Source: WHSP01 sp040905505 (GTDB lineage: Bacteria > Gemmatimonadota > Gemmatimonadetes > Longimicrobiales > Longimicrobiaceae). Taken from it: DNA of 64,000 nt. The position numbers and the translations under genes are program-made. Shown here in pieces: positions 52,121 through 61,234 of the stretch; positions within the stretch are counted from its first letter, which is position 1, and each line of letters starts with the position of its first letter. The notes beneath the pieces were generated by a model. It worked only from the letters and a program-made list of their open reading frames with translations. It was not told the origin of the DNA and did no database searches. The DNA is taken from positions 1 through 64,000 of the forward strand of contig JBBDRL010000084.1 in the NCBI GenBank assembly GCA_040905505.1, in the 5' to 3' direction.

Positions 52121-53269
52121 ATGCCGCAGCTCAGCACGCCCTCTCTCGCCCTCGTCCGGGAGGTTCAGGCAGGCCAATCGCTTCGCCCGTTCATGGATCT
52201 CTCATGGACCATCAACGGGAGCGATCCCAATTGGATCCCGCCGCTGCGGATGTCACTGGCCACCGCGCTCGACCGCGACAGGCACCCATTCCATCGCCAT
52301 GCCGACGTCGCGTATTTCGTCGCTGAACGGGAGGGTCGCCCGGTCGGTCGCATCGCGGCGATCGTCAACCACCTCCACAACGAGTTTCACGCGGATCGGA
52401 CGGGATTCTTCGGGCTCTTCGAGTGCGAGGACGACCCGAACACCGCCGCGGCACTCTTCGACGCCGCGCGCGCCTGGCTGGCCGACCGTGAAATGACGGA
52501 GATGCGAGGCCCGGTGAACCTCTCGACGAACGACGAGATTTCCTCCCCTGGCATCCTGATCGAAGGGTTCGACAGCCCCCCCTCCATCATGATGTCTCAC
52601 AACCCTCCGTACTACGGGCGGCTACACGATTCGGCCGGCTTCGCCAAATGCAAGGACGTCCTCGCCTTCCTTCTGGACCAGCCCGAAGCACCGCCCGAGC
52701 GCGGCATGCAGCTCATCGACCGGATACTCGCCCGCCAGAACGTCACCATCCGTGCCCTCGACCTAAAAAACTTCCGCCGGGACATCGACGCGCTGAAGGA
52801 AGTGTACAACGCCGCCTGGTCCGGGAACTGGGGCTTCGTCCCTATGACCGACGAGGAATTCGAACATCTCGCCAAGGAGTTCCGCCCCATCGTCGAACCA
52901 GAGCTCTGCCTCATCGCAGAAGCCGGTTCGGAGCCGGTAGGGTTCTACCTCGCGCTGCCGAACATCAACGAGGCCTTCCGTCACCTTCCGAACGGTAGGC
53001 TGCTCCCGTTCGGCTGGGTCAAGCTGCTCTGGTACAAGCGCAAGCTCCGCGGGATCCGGGTCCTTACCGCCGGGTTCAAACCACGCTTCCACCGCGCGGG
53101 AATCGGCCCGGCTTTCTATCGCCGAGCCTGGGATGCCGGTGTCCGAAAAGGGTACGACAACGGCGAAGCTTCGTGGGTCCTCGAAGACAACCACGCAATG
53201 ATCCGGGCGATGGAGGGGATGGGCGGCAAACCCTACAAGCGGTACAGAATCTACGAGCGGGAGCTCTAG
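52121..53269 (+). CDS. bcerS: bCerS/YghO-like N-acyltransferase
   Basis: 382 residues with strong AAGGAGG/AAGGAG before the ATG. GNAT-type fold: FMDLSWTINGSDPNWIPPLR, VGRIAAIVNHLHNEFH, GFFGLFECEDDP, MRGPVNLSTNDEI, a family including E. coli YghO and the bacterial ceramide synthase bCerS. With Spt and the CerR-like gene it would acylate the sphingoid base. Function inferred. Confidence 0.65.
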   Translation: MPQLSTPSLALVREVQAGQSLRPFMDLSWTINGSDPNWIPPLRMSLATALDRDRHPFHRHADVAYFVAEREGRPVGRIAAIVNHLHNEFHADRTGFFGLFECEDDPNTAAALFDAARAWLADREMTEMRGPVNLSTNDEISSPGILIEGFDSPPSIMMSHNPPYYGRLHDSAGFAKCKDVLAFLLDQPEAPPERGMQLIDRILARQNVTIRALDLKNFRRDIDALKEVYNAAWSGNWGFVPMTDEEFEHLAKEFRPIVEPELCLIAEAGSEPVGFYLALPNINEAFRHLPNGRLLPFGWVKLLWYKRKLRGIRVLTAGFKPRFHRAGIGPAFYRRAWDAGVRKGYDNGEASWVLEDNHAMIRAMEGMGGKPYKRYRIYEREL

Positions 53270-53271
53270 GT

Positions 53272-53378
53272 GAGGAAATGCCGCTTCCAGGCTCTCATCC
53301 GTGCCCACTCGGAGAGGACTCTTCGAGTCTGGGGTGGGGGAAACGTCGGCCTTCTCGAGCGCGAAAGCGGCATCTCCT
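53272..53378. other. Structured intergenic element
   Basis: 53273-53288 and 53363-53378 are a 16-base inverted repeat (14 pairs), enclosing CCCAC/GTGGG and a GACTC-TTC-GAGTC hairpin. Lies immediately after the acyltransferase stop. A multi-stem RNA or a terminator; no T-run follows. Confidence 0.4.
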
Positions 53379-53481
53379 AATACAGATGTTTCTCGGACAT
53401 GTTCCGGTGGCCTAACGACTTGCGTGCCGTCGGCGTGATTCGTGCACCGTGCCGGCCGGAAACCGCGCACCCAAAGGCGAG

Positions 53482-53736
53482 ATGAGCGAGCGGACATCGA
53501 ACGGGACGGACCGGGCCCTACTTACGGAGATTTTGCTGATTGCCGGGCTCTTCGCAACGGCGGTTTATCTGTACTGGCAGCCGGCGGCGGACGGCGCACT
53601 TTCGCCGCGCTGGTGGCACTGGATGGTGTTGGGGCTGCTCTTCTTCGGTGTCGTCGGGTTCCACATGTGGCGACGCAGGCGGGGCAGTAGGCAGGCCCTG
53701 CGCGAGAGCATTCGGGAAGAACGGGCGGGCGAGTAG
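53482..53736 (+). CDS. Small two-span membrane protein
   Basis: 84 residues from the ATG at 53482 (AAAGGCGAG ahead). Two membrane helices (about 15-33 and 45-63), then a basic tail RRRRGSRQALRESIREE. No known family. Confidence 0.5.
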   Translation: MSERTSNGTDRALLTEILLIAGLFATAVYLYWQPAADGALSPRWWHWMVLGLLFFGVVGFHMWRRRRGSRQALRESIREERAGE

Positions 53737-53800
53737 AGGCTGTCCGCACCTGTGTCTTTCCGATACATTCCGCGGCGCTGATGGCGCCGTTGGAATCGAA

Positions 53801-54955
53801 ATGAGAGTCGCATACTTCACCGAAAGTCTTTATCCGCACGTCGACGGCGTCTCGAGGACGCTGGCGCGGCTGTTCGGCACGTTGGAGCGTCGAGGCATCG
53901 ACTTTCGCGTGTTCTCGCCATTCACTCCTGGCAATGACATCCCGTGGGCACCTCGTGTTCGCCGCGTAGGTTATCTGCACTTTCCGCCGTATCCGGATTA
54001 CCGGGTCACCCTCCCCTTCACACGCGGAATCGCTTCGCAGCTTGACGACTTCCGTCCCGACCTTGTCCACGTCGTCAGCCCCACACCAATGGGATATCGG
54101 GCGCAGCGACTCGCGCGGGCGCGCGGCCTTCCGGTCGTCGCGAGCTTTCACACACATTTCGTCTCCTACTTCCGCTATTACGGCGTGAAGTGGCTGGAGC
54201 CCGCAGGGTGGGCATTGCTCCGAACGTTCTACCGGAATTGCTCGCGGGTATACGTCCCTTCGGTGAGCATCGGGCGTGAACTGGAGACGCGAGGGATCCA
54301 CCAGGTCGAGCTGTGGTCGCGCGGGATCGACCTCGACGGCTTCTCGCCCGAGTTCGCGGATCCCTCGATCCGTCGACGAATCACGGCTGGTGAAGACGTT
54401 CCCGTCCTACTGCTCGTCAGCAGACTCGTGAAGGAAAAGGACCTTGCCGATCTGGTCGACGTCGAGCGGATCCTCCGGGAGCGCGGACTCCGCTTCGGCC
54501 TCGCCCTCGTGGGGGACGGCCCGATGCGGCCGGCGCTCGAAGCCGCGCTCCCCGCCGCCACGTTCGCCGGTCACCTGGAGGGTGAGGAACTCTCGCGCTG
54601 GTACGCCTCCGCAGACGTCTTTCTCTTCCCCTCCACGACCGAAACGCTCGGGAACGTCGTGCTAGAGGCCCAGGCCTCGGGCCTGCCAGCCGTCGTCGCC
54701 GACCGCGGCGGTCCGCAGGATCTCATCACCCATGGCACCAACGGATATGTTGCAACTGCCAACGACACGGCCGGGATTGCCGGGTTCGTGGAGCGGCTGA
54801 TCGAGCAGCCGCGGCTTCGTGAGCGGATGGGGGATGCGGCGCGGCGGTCGGCGAGCTCGCGTGATTGGGAGGAGATAAACGGAGGGCTCGTAGCGAGTTA
54901 TGAGGACGTGATCTCGGGAGCTTCCGGGCAGACGGCGGCGGTCGGCGACGGATGA
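53801..54955 (+). CDS. Glycosyltransferase family 4
   Basis: 384 residues, GT-B fold: MRVAYFTESLYPHVDGVSRT, LLVSRLVKEKDL, the E-x7-E motif in PSTTETLGNVVLEAQASGLP. Homologues make alpha-mannosyl or glucosyl lipids (PimB/MgtA-like). The gene's stop overlaps the next start. In this position it may glycosylate ceramide. Confidence 0.88.
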   Translation: MRVAYFTESLYPHVDGVSRTLARLFGTLERRGIDFRVFSPFTPGNDIPWAPRVRRVGYLHFPPYPDYRVTLPFTRGIASQLDDFRPDLVHVVSPTPMGYRAQRLARARGLPVVASFHTHFVSYFRYYGVKWLEPAGWALLRTFYRNCSRVYVPSVSIGRELETRGIHQVELWSRGIDLDGFSPEFADPSIRRRITAGEDVPVLLLVSRLVKEKDLADLVDVERILRERGLRFGLALVGDGPMRPALEAALPAATFAGHLEGEELSRWYASADVFLFPSTTETLGNVVLEAQASGLPAVVADRGGPQDLITHGTNGYVATANDTAGIAGFVERLIEQPRLRERMGDAARRSASSRDWEEINGGLVASYEDVISGASGQTAAVGDG

Positions 54956-56085
54956 GCGAGTCGGGGCGGGCGCCCGGGGGTTCGCAGAGCGACAGGTCCG
55001 CGGGCGAGAGTGAGACGCGGGGTCGTGGGACACCCGGCTCGTCGGAGGGTGGCCGGATGGTTCGGGGGCTCAACCGGGTGTTTCGGACCGCGCTGATCGT
55101 GATTCCGATCGGGGTGATCGGAAACGTTCTGTTCTCGCTGCTGGTGACCGATCGCGCGCTGCTGTCGGCCATGGGTGACTTCCCGCGGGAGTACCTCGTT
55201 CTCGCTCTCGTGCTCGGGATCGTTCCCTGGTTCACGAACGCGCTGCGCCTGCTGATCTGGACGCGCTTTCTGGGGCATCGCGTCAGCCTGCTGGAGACGT
55301 TCAGGATCGTGCTGGCCACTGATCTCGGTGCGGCGGTCAGTCCGACTGCGGTCGGCGGGGGGTTCTTCAAGTGGGGCCTGCTGGTGCAGCGGGGCGTCAG
55401 CCCTGGCGCGGCGGCGTCGCTGACGACTCTGACGCCGTTCGAGGACGGCCTCTTCTTCGCCATTGCGATCCCCCTCGCCCTGGTATTGACGGCATCATGG
55501 GACCATCCAGTCTTCGGCACCGTGGCCGGGCAACTGGGCGAGCATGGTGTGGCGCTGGGAGGCCTCACCCTGGCCGTCGCGCTGCTGACATGGCTGGGAG
55601 CGCGCTGGGTCATGGGGGGTGGGTTCGGTTCGCGAACGCAGTACCGGAGCAGGCGCTACTTGCTGCGAGTCCGTCGGAGCCTCCGGTCCACCTGGGTCGA
55701 TGCACGGCAGGTCTACCGCTTGATCCGGGTGACGGGCAAGCGGTGGTTCGCGCTGAGCATGGTCCTCACGGCGATTCAGTGGATCGCCCGCTATTCCATC
55801 ATTTCCGCGTTGATCGCCTTTCTCGGAGCGCCCGTGCAACCCGTTCTGTTCTGGCTCCTCCAGTGGGTCGTCTTCACGCTGGCTGCGTTCATCCCGACGC
55901 CGGGAGCCGCCGGCGGCGCGGAAGCGGCGTTCTTTCTGGTGTATGGAGTGTTCGTACCGCCCTCGATCCTGGGACTTGCGACCGCTGGCTGGCGGTTCTT
56001 CACGTTCTACCTCCTGCTGGCGATCGCGGCCCTGCTCTACCTCATCACCGGACCGGCCGTCCGGCGTTTGCGACCAGTTGGCTAG
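54952..56085 (+). CDS. Flippase-like membrane protein (lysylphosphatidylglycerol synthase TM family)
   Basis: 377 residues with about eight membrane helices. PTPGAAGGAEAAFFLVYG is the UPF0104/AglD motif. Overlaps the GT4 gene (ATGA). Family members are lipid-linked glycoconjugate flippases or part of aminoacyl-PG synthases; no synthase domain here. Likely moves the glycolipid product. Confidence 0.82.
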   Translation: MSESGRAPGGSQSDRSAGESETRGRGTPGSSEGGRMVRGLNRVFRTALIVIPIGVIGNVLFSLLVTDRALLSAMGDFPREYLVLALVLGIVPWFTNALRLLIWTRFLGHRVSLLETFRIVLATDLGAAVSPTAVGGGFFKWGLLVQRGVSPGAAASLTTLTPFEDGLFFAIAIPLALVLTASWDHPVFGTVAGQLGEHGVALGGLTLAVALLTWLGARWVMGGGFGSRTQYRSRRYLLRVRRSLRSTWVDARQVYRLIRVTGKRWFALSMVLTAIQWIARYSIISALIAFLGAPVQPVLFWLLQWVVFTLAAFIPTPGAAGGAEAAFFLVYGVFVPPSILGLATAGWRFFTFYLLLAIAALLYLITGPAVRRLRPVG

Positions 56086-56132
56086 GCACCCAGGGCACCG
56101 ATTTAGCCGCCCGCCAGGCCGATGTGCCAACC

Positions 56133-56161
56133 TCGACAAAATGGCGGAATGGCGTTATATT
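56133..56161 (+). promoter_or_regulatory. Promoter of sigma factor B (leaderless)
   Basis: -35 TCGACA (56133-56138), 17-base spacer, -10 TATATT (56156-56161). Only seven bases separate the -10 from the ATG at 56169, so transcription should begin at the start codon. Confidence 0.6.
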
Positions 56162-56168
56162 CGCCGGC

Positions 56169-56849
56169 ATGAAGACTTCCGATCGACGCTGCGAGTCCAT
56201 CTCCGTCCGGCTAGCCTCCCGCCGCCGAGCTACCGCTCTCCGCGCCGATCGCACCGTGGTCCGATTGGTCGATCTGACCGACGAGCAGCTCTTCCAGCGC
56301 TATACGGACGGCGACGAAAAGGGATTCCAGCTCCTCATGGATCGCTACGAACCGCGGATCCAGGGTTTCCTCCGCAAGCGGCTCAACGACGAGGAGCGCG
56401 TAGAAGACCTCACCCAGGACACGTTTCTCCGGATCCACCGCGCGCGGGACAGTTACGACCCGAACCGGAAGTTCTCTACGTGGATCCATACGATCGCGAA
56501 CAACCTGCTCAAAAACGAGTTCCGGAACAGGTCGAGACGCCGCGAGACCGTGTTCTCCGAGCTGCGTCCGGAGACGTCGCCGAGCGGTGGCGTGTCGCGG
56601 CCAGTCGAATTCCAGGCGGATGGCGCGGACCCGGAGCAGGAAACGTATCGGAGCGAGCTTCGAGACGCGATCGACTCCGCGATCGAGAGGATGGATGAGC
56701 ATCATCGCATTCCGTTCGTCATGCGTGAGGTCGAGGACCTCTCGTACGAGGAGATCGCGGAGGCTATCGGCATTCCAGTGGGCACCGTAAAGAGCCGCCT
56801 GAATCGAGCTCGCAACTCCTTCAGGAGCCTGCTTCCGGTGCCTGTCTAA
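56169..56849 (+). CDS. ECF-like sigma-70 factor (copy B)
   Basis: 226 residues. Region 2 includes YEPRIQGFLRKRLNDEERVE, DLTQDTFLRIH and FSTWIHTIANNLLKNE; region 4 VEDLSYEEIAEAIGIPVGTVKSR. Closely matches copy A at 14265 (about 70% by eye over the core), including the variable-looking basic N-tail and the LPVPV end. No anti-sigma gene adjacent. Strong terminator follows. Confidence 0.9.
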   Translation: MKTSDRRCESISVRLASRRRATALRADRTVVRLVDLTDEQLFQRYTDGDEKGFQLLMDRYEPRIQGFLRKRLNDEERVEDLTQDTFLRIHRARDSYDPNRKFSTWIHTIANNLLKNEFRNRSRRRETVFSELRPETSPSGGVSRPVEFQADGADPEQETYRSELRDAIDSAIERMDEHHRIPFVMREVEDLSYEEIAEAIGIPVGTVKSRLNRARNSFRSLLPVPV

Positions 56850-56875
56850 TGGCCTCCCGCCGTCCTTCCGACAGA

Positions 56876-56910
56876 CCCCCTCTTCCGTGCGGAAGAGGGG
56901 GTTTTCTTTT
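56876..56910 (+). terminator. Intrinsic terminator of sigma factor B
   Basis: Perfect 11-base arms (56876-56886 with 56891-56901), GTGC loop, then TTTTCTTTT. Confidence 0.92.
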
Positions 56911-57030
56911 GATGCGGCGTTCGCCTTGCAAGGGTTACCTCGGATCGTGGACATCGCTCGTGCCAGTCGCCGGACTCGATTTTCAGGGCGGCCAGCCGGC
57001 GCTGCTGAATGCCCGAACGGAGGTGTGACG

Positions 57031-58443
57031 ATGGGAGACACGCTACCCCATGTGGTAGCCATCGGTGGCGGTTTCGGCGGTCTGCACGCCGCGCGCGCCC
57101 TCGCGTCCGCTCCGGTCCGCGTCACGGTGGTTGACAGGCGCAACCACCACCTCTTCCAGCCACTTCTCTATCAGGTCGCGACGGCCGCGCTTTCGCCGGC
57201 CGAGATCGCGTCTCCGATCCGAAACATCCTGCGAAAGCAGAAGAATGCGGAGGTGGTGCTCGGGGAGGTTGTGGACGTCGCGCTGGAAACTCGAGAGGTC
57301 GTGCTGGCCGATGGGGGGCGTATAGCGTACGACTACCTCGTCGTCGCGACGGGTGCGGTGGACCAGTACTTCGGGCACCCGGAGTGGGCCGAACGCGCGC
57401 CGGGTCTGAAGAGCATCGACGATGCGGTGGAAGTGCGCCGACGATTTCTGCTTGCCTTCGAGGCGGCGGAGCGGGAGGAGGACCCCGAGGCAAGGCGAGC
57501 GCTGCTCACGACGGTGGTGATCGGCGCGGGGCCGACCGGGGTCGAAATGGCCGGGGCGATGTCGGAGATGGCGCGGCACAGCCTGACACGCGACTTTCGC
57601 CGGATCGACCCGTCCACGGCGCGCATCCTCCTGATCGAGGGGGGAGATCGCGTGCTTCCGGCGTACGATCCGGGGTTGTCACGGCGCGCCGAGGCGGCGC
57701 TGACGCGGCTCGGCGTGGAGGTCAGGACCGGCAGCATGGTGAGTCGGATCGAGCCGGATGCCGTCTATGTGGGCGACGAGCGCATCGCGACGAGGAACGT
57801 CGTCTGGGCCGCCGGTGTCGGCGCATCACCGCTGGGTCGCATACTGGGCGCGCCGCTCGACCGGATGGGCCGGGTGGTGGTCGAGCCTGACCTCTCGATT
57901 CCCGGGCACGCGGAGGTCTTCGTGGTGGGCGACCTCGCCAACAGCACGGGCGCCGACGGCGAGCCGCTGCCGGGGCTCGCGCCCGTGGCGATGCAGCAGG
58001 GAGCGGCAGCGGGGCGCAACATCATCCGGATCATACGCGGAGACGCGGCGGAGCCATTTCGCTACCGTGACCGTGGGGCGATGGCGACGATCGGCCGGGG
58101 CGCGGCGGTCGCGGAGATCAAGAAGCTCAAGCTGTCTGGCTTCCCCGCATGGTTCGCATGGCTATTCGTACACATCTTCTTCCTCATCGGCTTCCGTAAT
58201 CGAATCGCGGTGATGCTCGAATGGGCGTGGTCGTACCTGAGCTGGCAGCGTGGCGCGCGGCTGATTACCGGCCCCCTCGGTACCGACCTGGCACCCGCGG
58301 GCGAGCCGCTCGGGGAGCCCGGCGACCGGGAGAGCCCGGAGAAGGAGGATGCGGTAGCCGCCACCACGCGACCCTCCGAACCGGCGCAGCGCGACGAGAA
58401 GGGTTGGAGGTCGGGAGGTGCCGACCAGGCGCGGGATTCGTGA
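57031..58443 (+). CDS. ndh: Type II NADH dehydrogenase-like oxidoreductase
   Basis: 470 residues from the ATG at 57031 (GGAGGTGTGACG). FAD-binding VVAIGGGFGGLHAARAL, NAD-binding TTVVIGAGPTGVEMAGA, C-terminal FAD site VFVVGDLAN, LAPVAMQQGAAAGRN. A membrane-associated tail (WFAWLFVHIFFLIGFRNR). Transfers electrons from NADH to quinone without proton pumping. The stop overlaps the hydrolase gene. Confidence 0.88.
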   Translation: MGDTLPHVVAIGGGFGGLHAARALASAPVRVTVVDRRNHHLFQPLLYQVATAALSPAEIASPIRNILRKQKNAEVVLGEVVDVALETREVVLADGGRIAYDYLVVATGAVDQYFGHPEWAERAPGLKSIDDAVEVRRRFLLAFEAAEREEDPEARRALLTTVVIGAGPTGVEMAGAMSEMARHSLTRDFRRIDPSTARILLIEGGDRVLPAYDPGLSRRAEAALTRLGVEVRTGSMVSRIEPDAVYVGDERIATRNVVWAAGVGASPLGRILGAPLDRMGRVVVEPDLSIPGHAEVFVVGDLANSTGADGEPLPGLAPVAMQQGAAAGRNIIRIIRGDAAEPFRYRDRGAMATIGRGAAVAEIKKLKLSGFPAWFAWLFVHIFFLIGFRNRIAVMLEWAWSYLSWQRGARLITGPLGTDLAPAGEPLGEPGDRESPEKEDAVAATTRPSEPAQRDEKGWRSGGADQARDS

Positions 58444-59306
58444 TTCCGGACCCCCTGCCGTTCGAACGGGCATTCCTGAGGTGGTCTGAGAAGGCGGGCG
58501 TCGGATGGGAGTCACTGCGAGTCGCAGGCACGCATGGATATCGTCTCTCGCCCAGCCGCGAGCCGAAGCGCACCCTCGTGGCGCTTCACGGCGCCGGAAA
58601 CGATGCACTGTTCGGCTGGGTCGGGCTCTTCAAGCGGCTCCTTCTCGCCGAGACCGAGATCCTCAGCTTCGACATCCCGGGTCACGGGCGCCGCAACGAT
58701 AGTCGGTTTTCCGGCGACGCTGCCCTCAATGCCGCCCGTAGCGCGATCTCCGCATGTGCGCGATCCCGGCCTGACCTGCCAGTCCACACATTCGGTGTGA
58801 GTCTCGGTGGTTCGGTTCTCCTGGCCAGCCTTCCGGATGTCCAGCACGCGGTAACCACCGCCGCGACGGTCGTCGCTCCCCTGCGGATCGAGTTCTCCTG
58901 GAGGGCTGTGGTCAACGAGATCGGACCCCGAACGCTCCAGTTGGTCATACGGGAGCGCGAGCACTACGGCCTCACCGGGTTGCTCCCTTCATTCGGTCCC
59001 TTCAAGCGTTCCGCCTATCCGCTGCGCCTCGCCGCGGACGCCCCACCGGGCAGCTTCGGGTACATTCAGGCGCTCAACGAGGAGCTGGAATCGATGCACC
59101 TCGAGGAGGCGGCGCGGCGATGCACGCTTCCGGTGATGCTCGTCTACGGCGATGCGGACCGCGTGGTGCCGATCGCACAGGGTGAGCGACTGGCAGGGTG
59201 CATTCGCCGGAGCCGGCTCTGTCGGATTCGCGGCGGGACGCATCTCTCGACACCCTTGGAGCCCGAGACCACGCAGGGATTACTCGCATGGTGGGGGATC
59301 TCGTGA
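58440..59306 (+). CDS. Alpha/beta hydrolase
   Basis: 288 residues from GTG overlapping the ndh stop. Nucleophile elbow GVSLGGS, oxyanion loop HGAGNDAL, catalytic Asp in YGDADRVVP and His in GGTHLS. Lipid/ester hydrolase or acyltransferase; substrate unknown. The stop overlaps the amidohydrolase start. Confidence 0.82.
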   Translation: MIPDPLPFERAFLRWSEKAGVGWESLRVAGTHGYRLSPSREPKRTLVALHGAGNDALFGWVGLFKRLLLAETEILSFDIPGHGRRNDSRFSGDAALNAARSAISACARSRPDLPVHTFGVSLGGSVLLASLPDVQHAVTTAATVVAPLRIEFSWRAVVNEIGPRTLQLVIREREHYGLTGLLPSFGPFKRSAYPLRLAADAPPGSFGYIQALNEELESMHLEEAARRCTLPVMLVYGDADRVVPIAQGERLAGCIRRSRLCRIRGGTHLSTPLEPETTQGLLAWWGIS

Positions 59307-60307
59307 AGGTCGACGTGCACGTCCATCTCGCCGGCGTGGGGACCCAGGGCTCAGGCTGCTGGACGTCGCCTGCCTTCCGGCGCCGGCCGAGCTTTCTCGG
59401 GCTGCGGCTGCTGTTCGGGATAACGGATCGCCAGATGGAGACCACTGCCGACCAGGACTGGATTGCCATGGTCTCCAGTCTTACCGCCGAGAGCGAGCTC
59501 GATCATTCAGTGGTGCTCGGGTTCGATGGCGTCTATGCGCCCGACGGCGAGCTGGACCACCGGCGTTCCCAGATGGTGATCCCGTTCTCGTGGGTGTTCG
59601 AAGCATGCGATCGTTACTCGAACCTGCTTCCTGGACCCTCCATCAACCCGTATCGGCGCGATGCGCTCGATGCGCTGGAGGAGGTCATAGAACGCGGCGC
59701 CGTCCTGATCAAGTGGCTGCCGATCGTGCAAGGGTTCGATCCTGCCTCGCCCTCGATCGAGCCCTTCCTGCGGCGCCTGGCCGACGCGGGTATCCCCCTC
59801 CTGGTCCACGCCGGCTCGGGTGAGGTCACGTTCAGGACCGTCGACCCGGAGGTCGGCGACCTCAGGCGGATCGTTCCGGCGCTGGAGATGGGTGTGAAGG
59901 TGATCTGCGCACACGCCGCCTCGCCGATCCACTATCGCCGTGAGGAGGACCAGATGCCACTGCTGCGGTCGCTCATGCACCGCTATCCGAACCTCTGGGC
60001 CGACAACTCCGGGCTCGCCAATCCCTCGCGCTTCCGTCACCTCCCCCGCCTCGCAAGCGACGCGGCGATCCTCGAGCGTACCTTGCACGGCAGCGACTTT
60101 CCGGTAATTTCGGACGCCTTTTACTATCCGCATCGAATCGCGCCTCGCAAGATTGTTCGCATCCAGAGAGAGCGGAACAAGCTGCAGCGCGAGATCCGCA
60201 TCAAGCGTTCACTGGGGTTCCCCGAAGAATGCCTCTCAAGACCGGCGGAAGTCCTCGCCAACCTCGACGGCTGGACCCCGGACCCAGGCTCCGGGCGCGC
60301 GCGCTAA
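59303..60307 (+). CDS. Amidohydrolase 2 family protein
   Basis: 334 residues, GTG at 59303 overlapping the hydrolase stop with GGGGGA ahead; ATG at 59288 is an alternative. TIM-barrel metal motifs: DVHVHL, LLVHAGSG, ICAHAAS and LHGSDFPV (Asp). Related to aminocarboxymuconate-semialdehyde decarboxylase/amidohydrolase group. Co-translated with the hydrolase; probably a shared degradative or lipid-processing pathway. Confidence 0.82.
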   Translation: MKVDVHVHLAGVGTQGSGCWTSPAFRRRPSFLGLRLLFGITDRQMETTADQDWIAMVSSLTAESELDHSVVLGFDGVYAPDGELDHRRSQMVIPFSWVFEACDRYSNLLPGPSINPYRRDALDALEEVIERGAVLIKWLPIVQGFDPASPSIEPFLRRLADAGIPLLVHAGSGEVTFRTVDPEVGDLRRIVPALEMGVKVICAHAASPIHYRREEDQMPLLRSLMHRYPNLWADNSGLANPSRFRHLPRLASDAAILERTLHGSDFPVISDAFYYPHRIAPRKIVRIQRERNKLQREIRIKRSLGFPEECLSRPAEVLANLDGWTPDPGSGRAR

Positions 60308-60318
60308 TCGCCGGCCGA

Positions 60319-61155
60319 GTGCGGGGGGCGGCCCTGACCCGCCCTACCCTCTTCCTCGCGGCGACCCTCCTCGCCTCCTTCCCCGTCGAGGCTGCGGCTC
60401 AGCTCCGCCCTTACGAGCCGTTCGACTGGGCTCTCTTCGACGGCACGCCCACCCTCTCCGCCCGCGCGGGGAACGAAATTCTCTGGGGCCAGCGCGCCTC
60501 GCTCGTCGGCGCCGAAGGTCGACTCGTCGAGTTGGGACGCTTCTCCGTCGCCTTCCGCGCCGGCCGCGTCGCCATCGAAGCCGGGGGGACACTCAGACGC
60601 TACTTCCAGCCGAACGGCACGTTCACGGCGCCGGCGCCGGGCGTGGCGGGAGACCCGACCTCCGACCGCTCCGATTCAGGCGATTACACGATCGCTACGG
60701 TGATCCGTCTCACACCCGCTGCCGGCCCGGCGATCGCCACACTCCGATTCGGCACTCGTCTGCCCACCACCGACAACCGCGTCGGACTCGAGCGCGATCA
60801 GACCGACTTCTTCGCACTCCTCGGCGGACGAGCCGATCGGGGGAACCTGCGCGCGACCGCCGAGCTGGGCGTGGGGCTCCACGGTACCCGCATGCCCGAC
60901 TACGAGCAATCCGACGTGCTCGTCTTCGTCACGGGTCTTGCATGGCGAGCCGGCGCGGTTCGGCCGTCGCTCCTGCTCCTCGGGCATGCCGACGGGCTCG
61001 CCGACCGGCACGTCCGGGGCAACGAAGAGCTCGCCGAAGTGCGACTCCGACTCAGGACTGGTAGTTCTAATTGGCTTCAGGTCGAGGCGATCCGCGGACT
61101 CCTGCCGTTCAGCCCCAGCGCCGGCCTCTCGATCGCCGCGGGCCTGACCCGCTGA
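60319..61155 (+). CDS. Exported beta-rich protein
   Basis: 278 residues from GTG at 60319. Signal peptide ALTRPTLFLAATLLASFP ending in EAAAQ. The mature part shows alternating strands of an outer-membrane barrel type but no known family. It follows the amidohydrolase by 11 bases. Confidence 0.65.
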   Translation: MRGAALTRPTLFLAATLLASFPVEAAAQLRPYEPFDWALFDGTPTLSARAGNEILWGQRASLVGAEGRLVELGRFSVAFRAGRVAIEAGGTLRRYFQPNGTFTAPAPGVAGDPTSDRSDSGDYTIATVIRLTPAAGPAIATLRFGTRLPTTDNRVGLERDQTDFFALLGGRADRGNLRATAELGVGLHGTRMPDYEQSDVLVFVTGLAWRAGAVRPSLLLLGHADGLADRHVRGNEELAEVRLRLRTGSSNWLQVEAIRGLLPFSPSAGLSIAAGLTR

Positions 61156-61234
61156 CGCAAGCCCCTGCCACGGCCTCGACTTTGCACAGCAAAGCACTTG
61201 ACAACGACGGCCACTCATCGCAGACTTCCCGACC

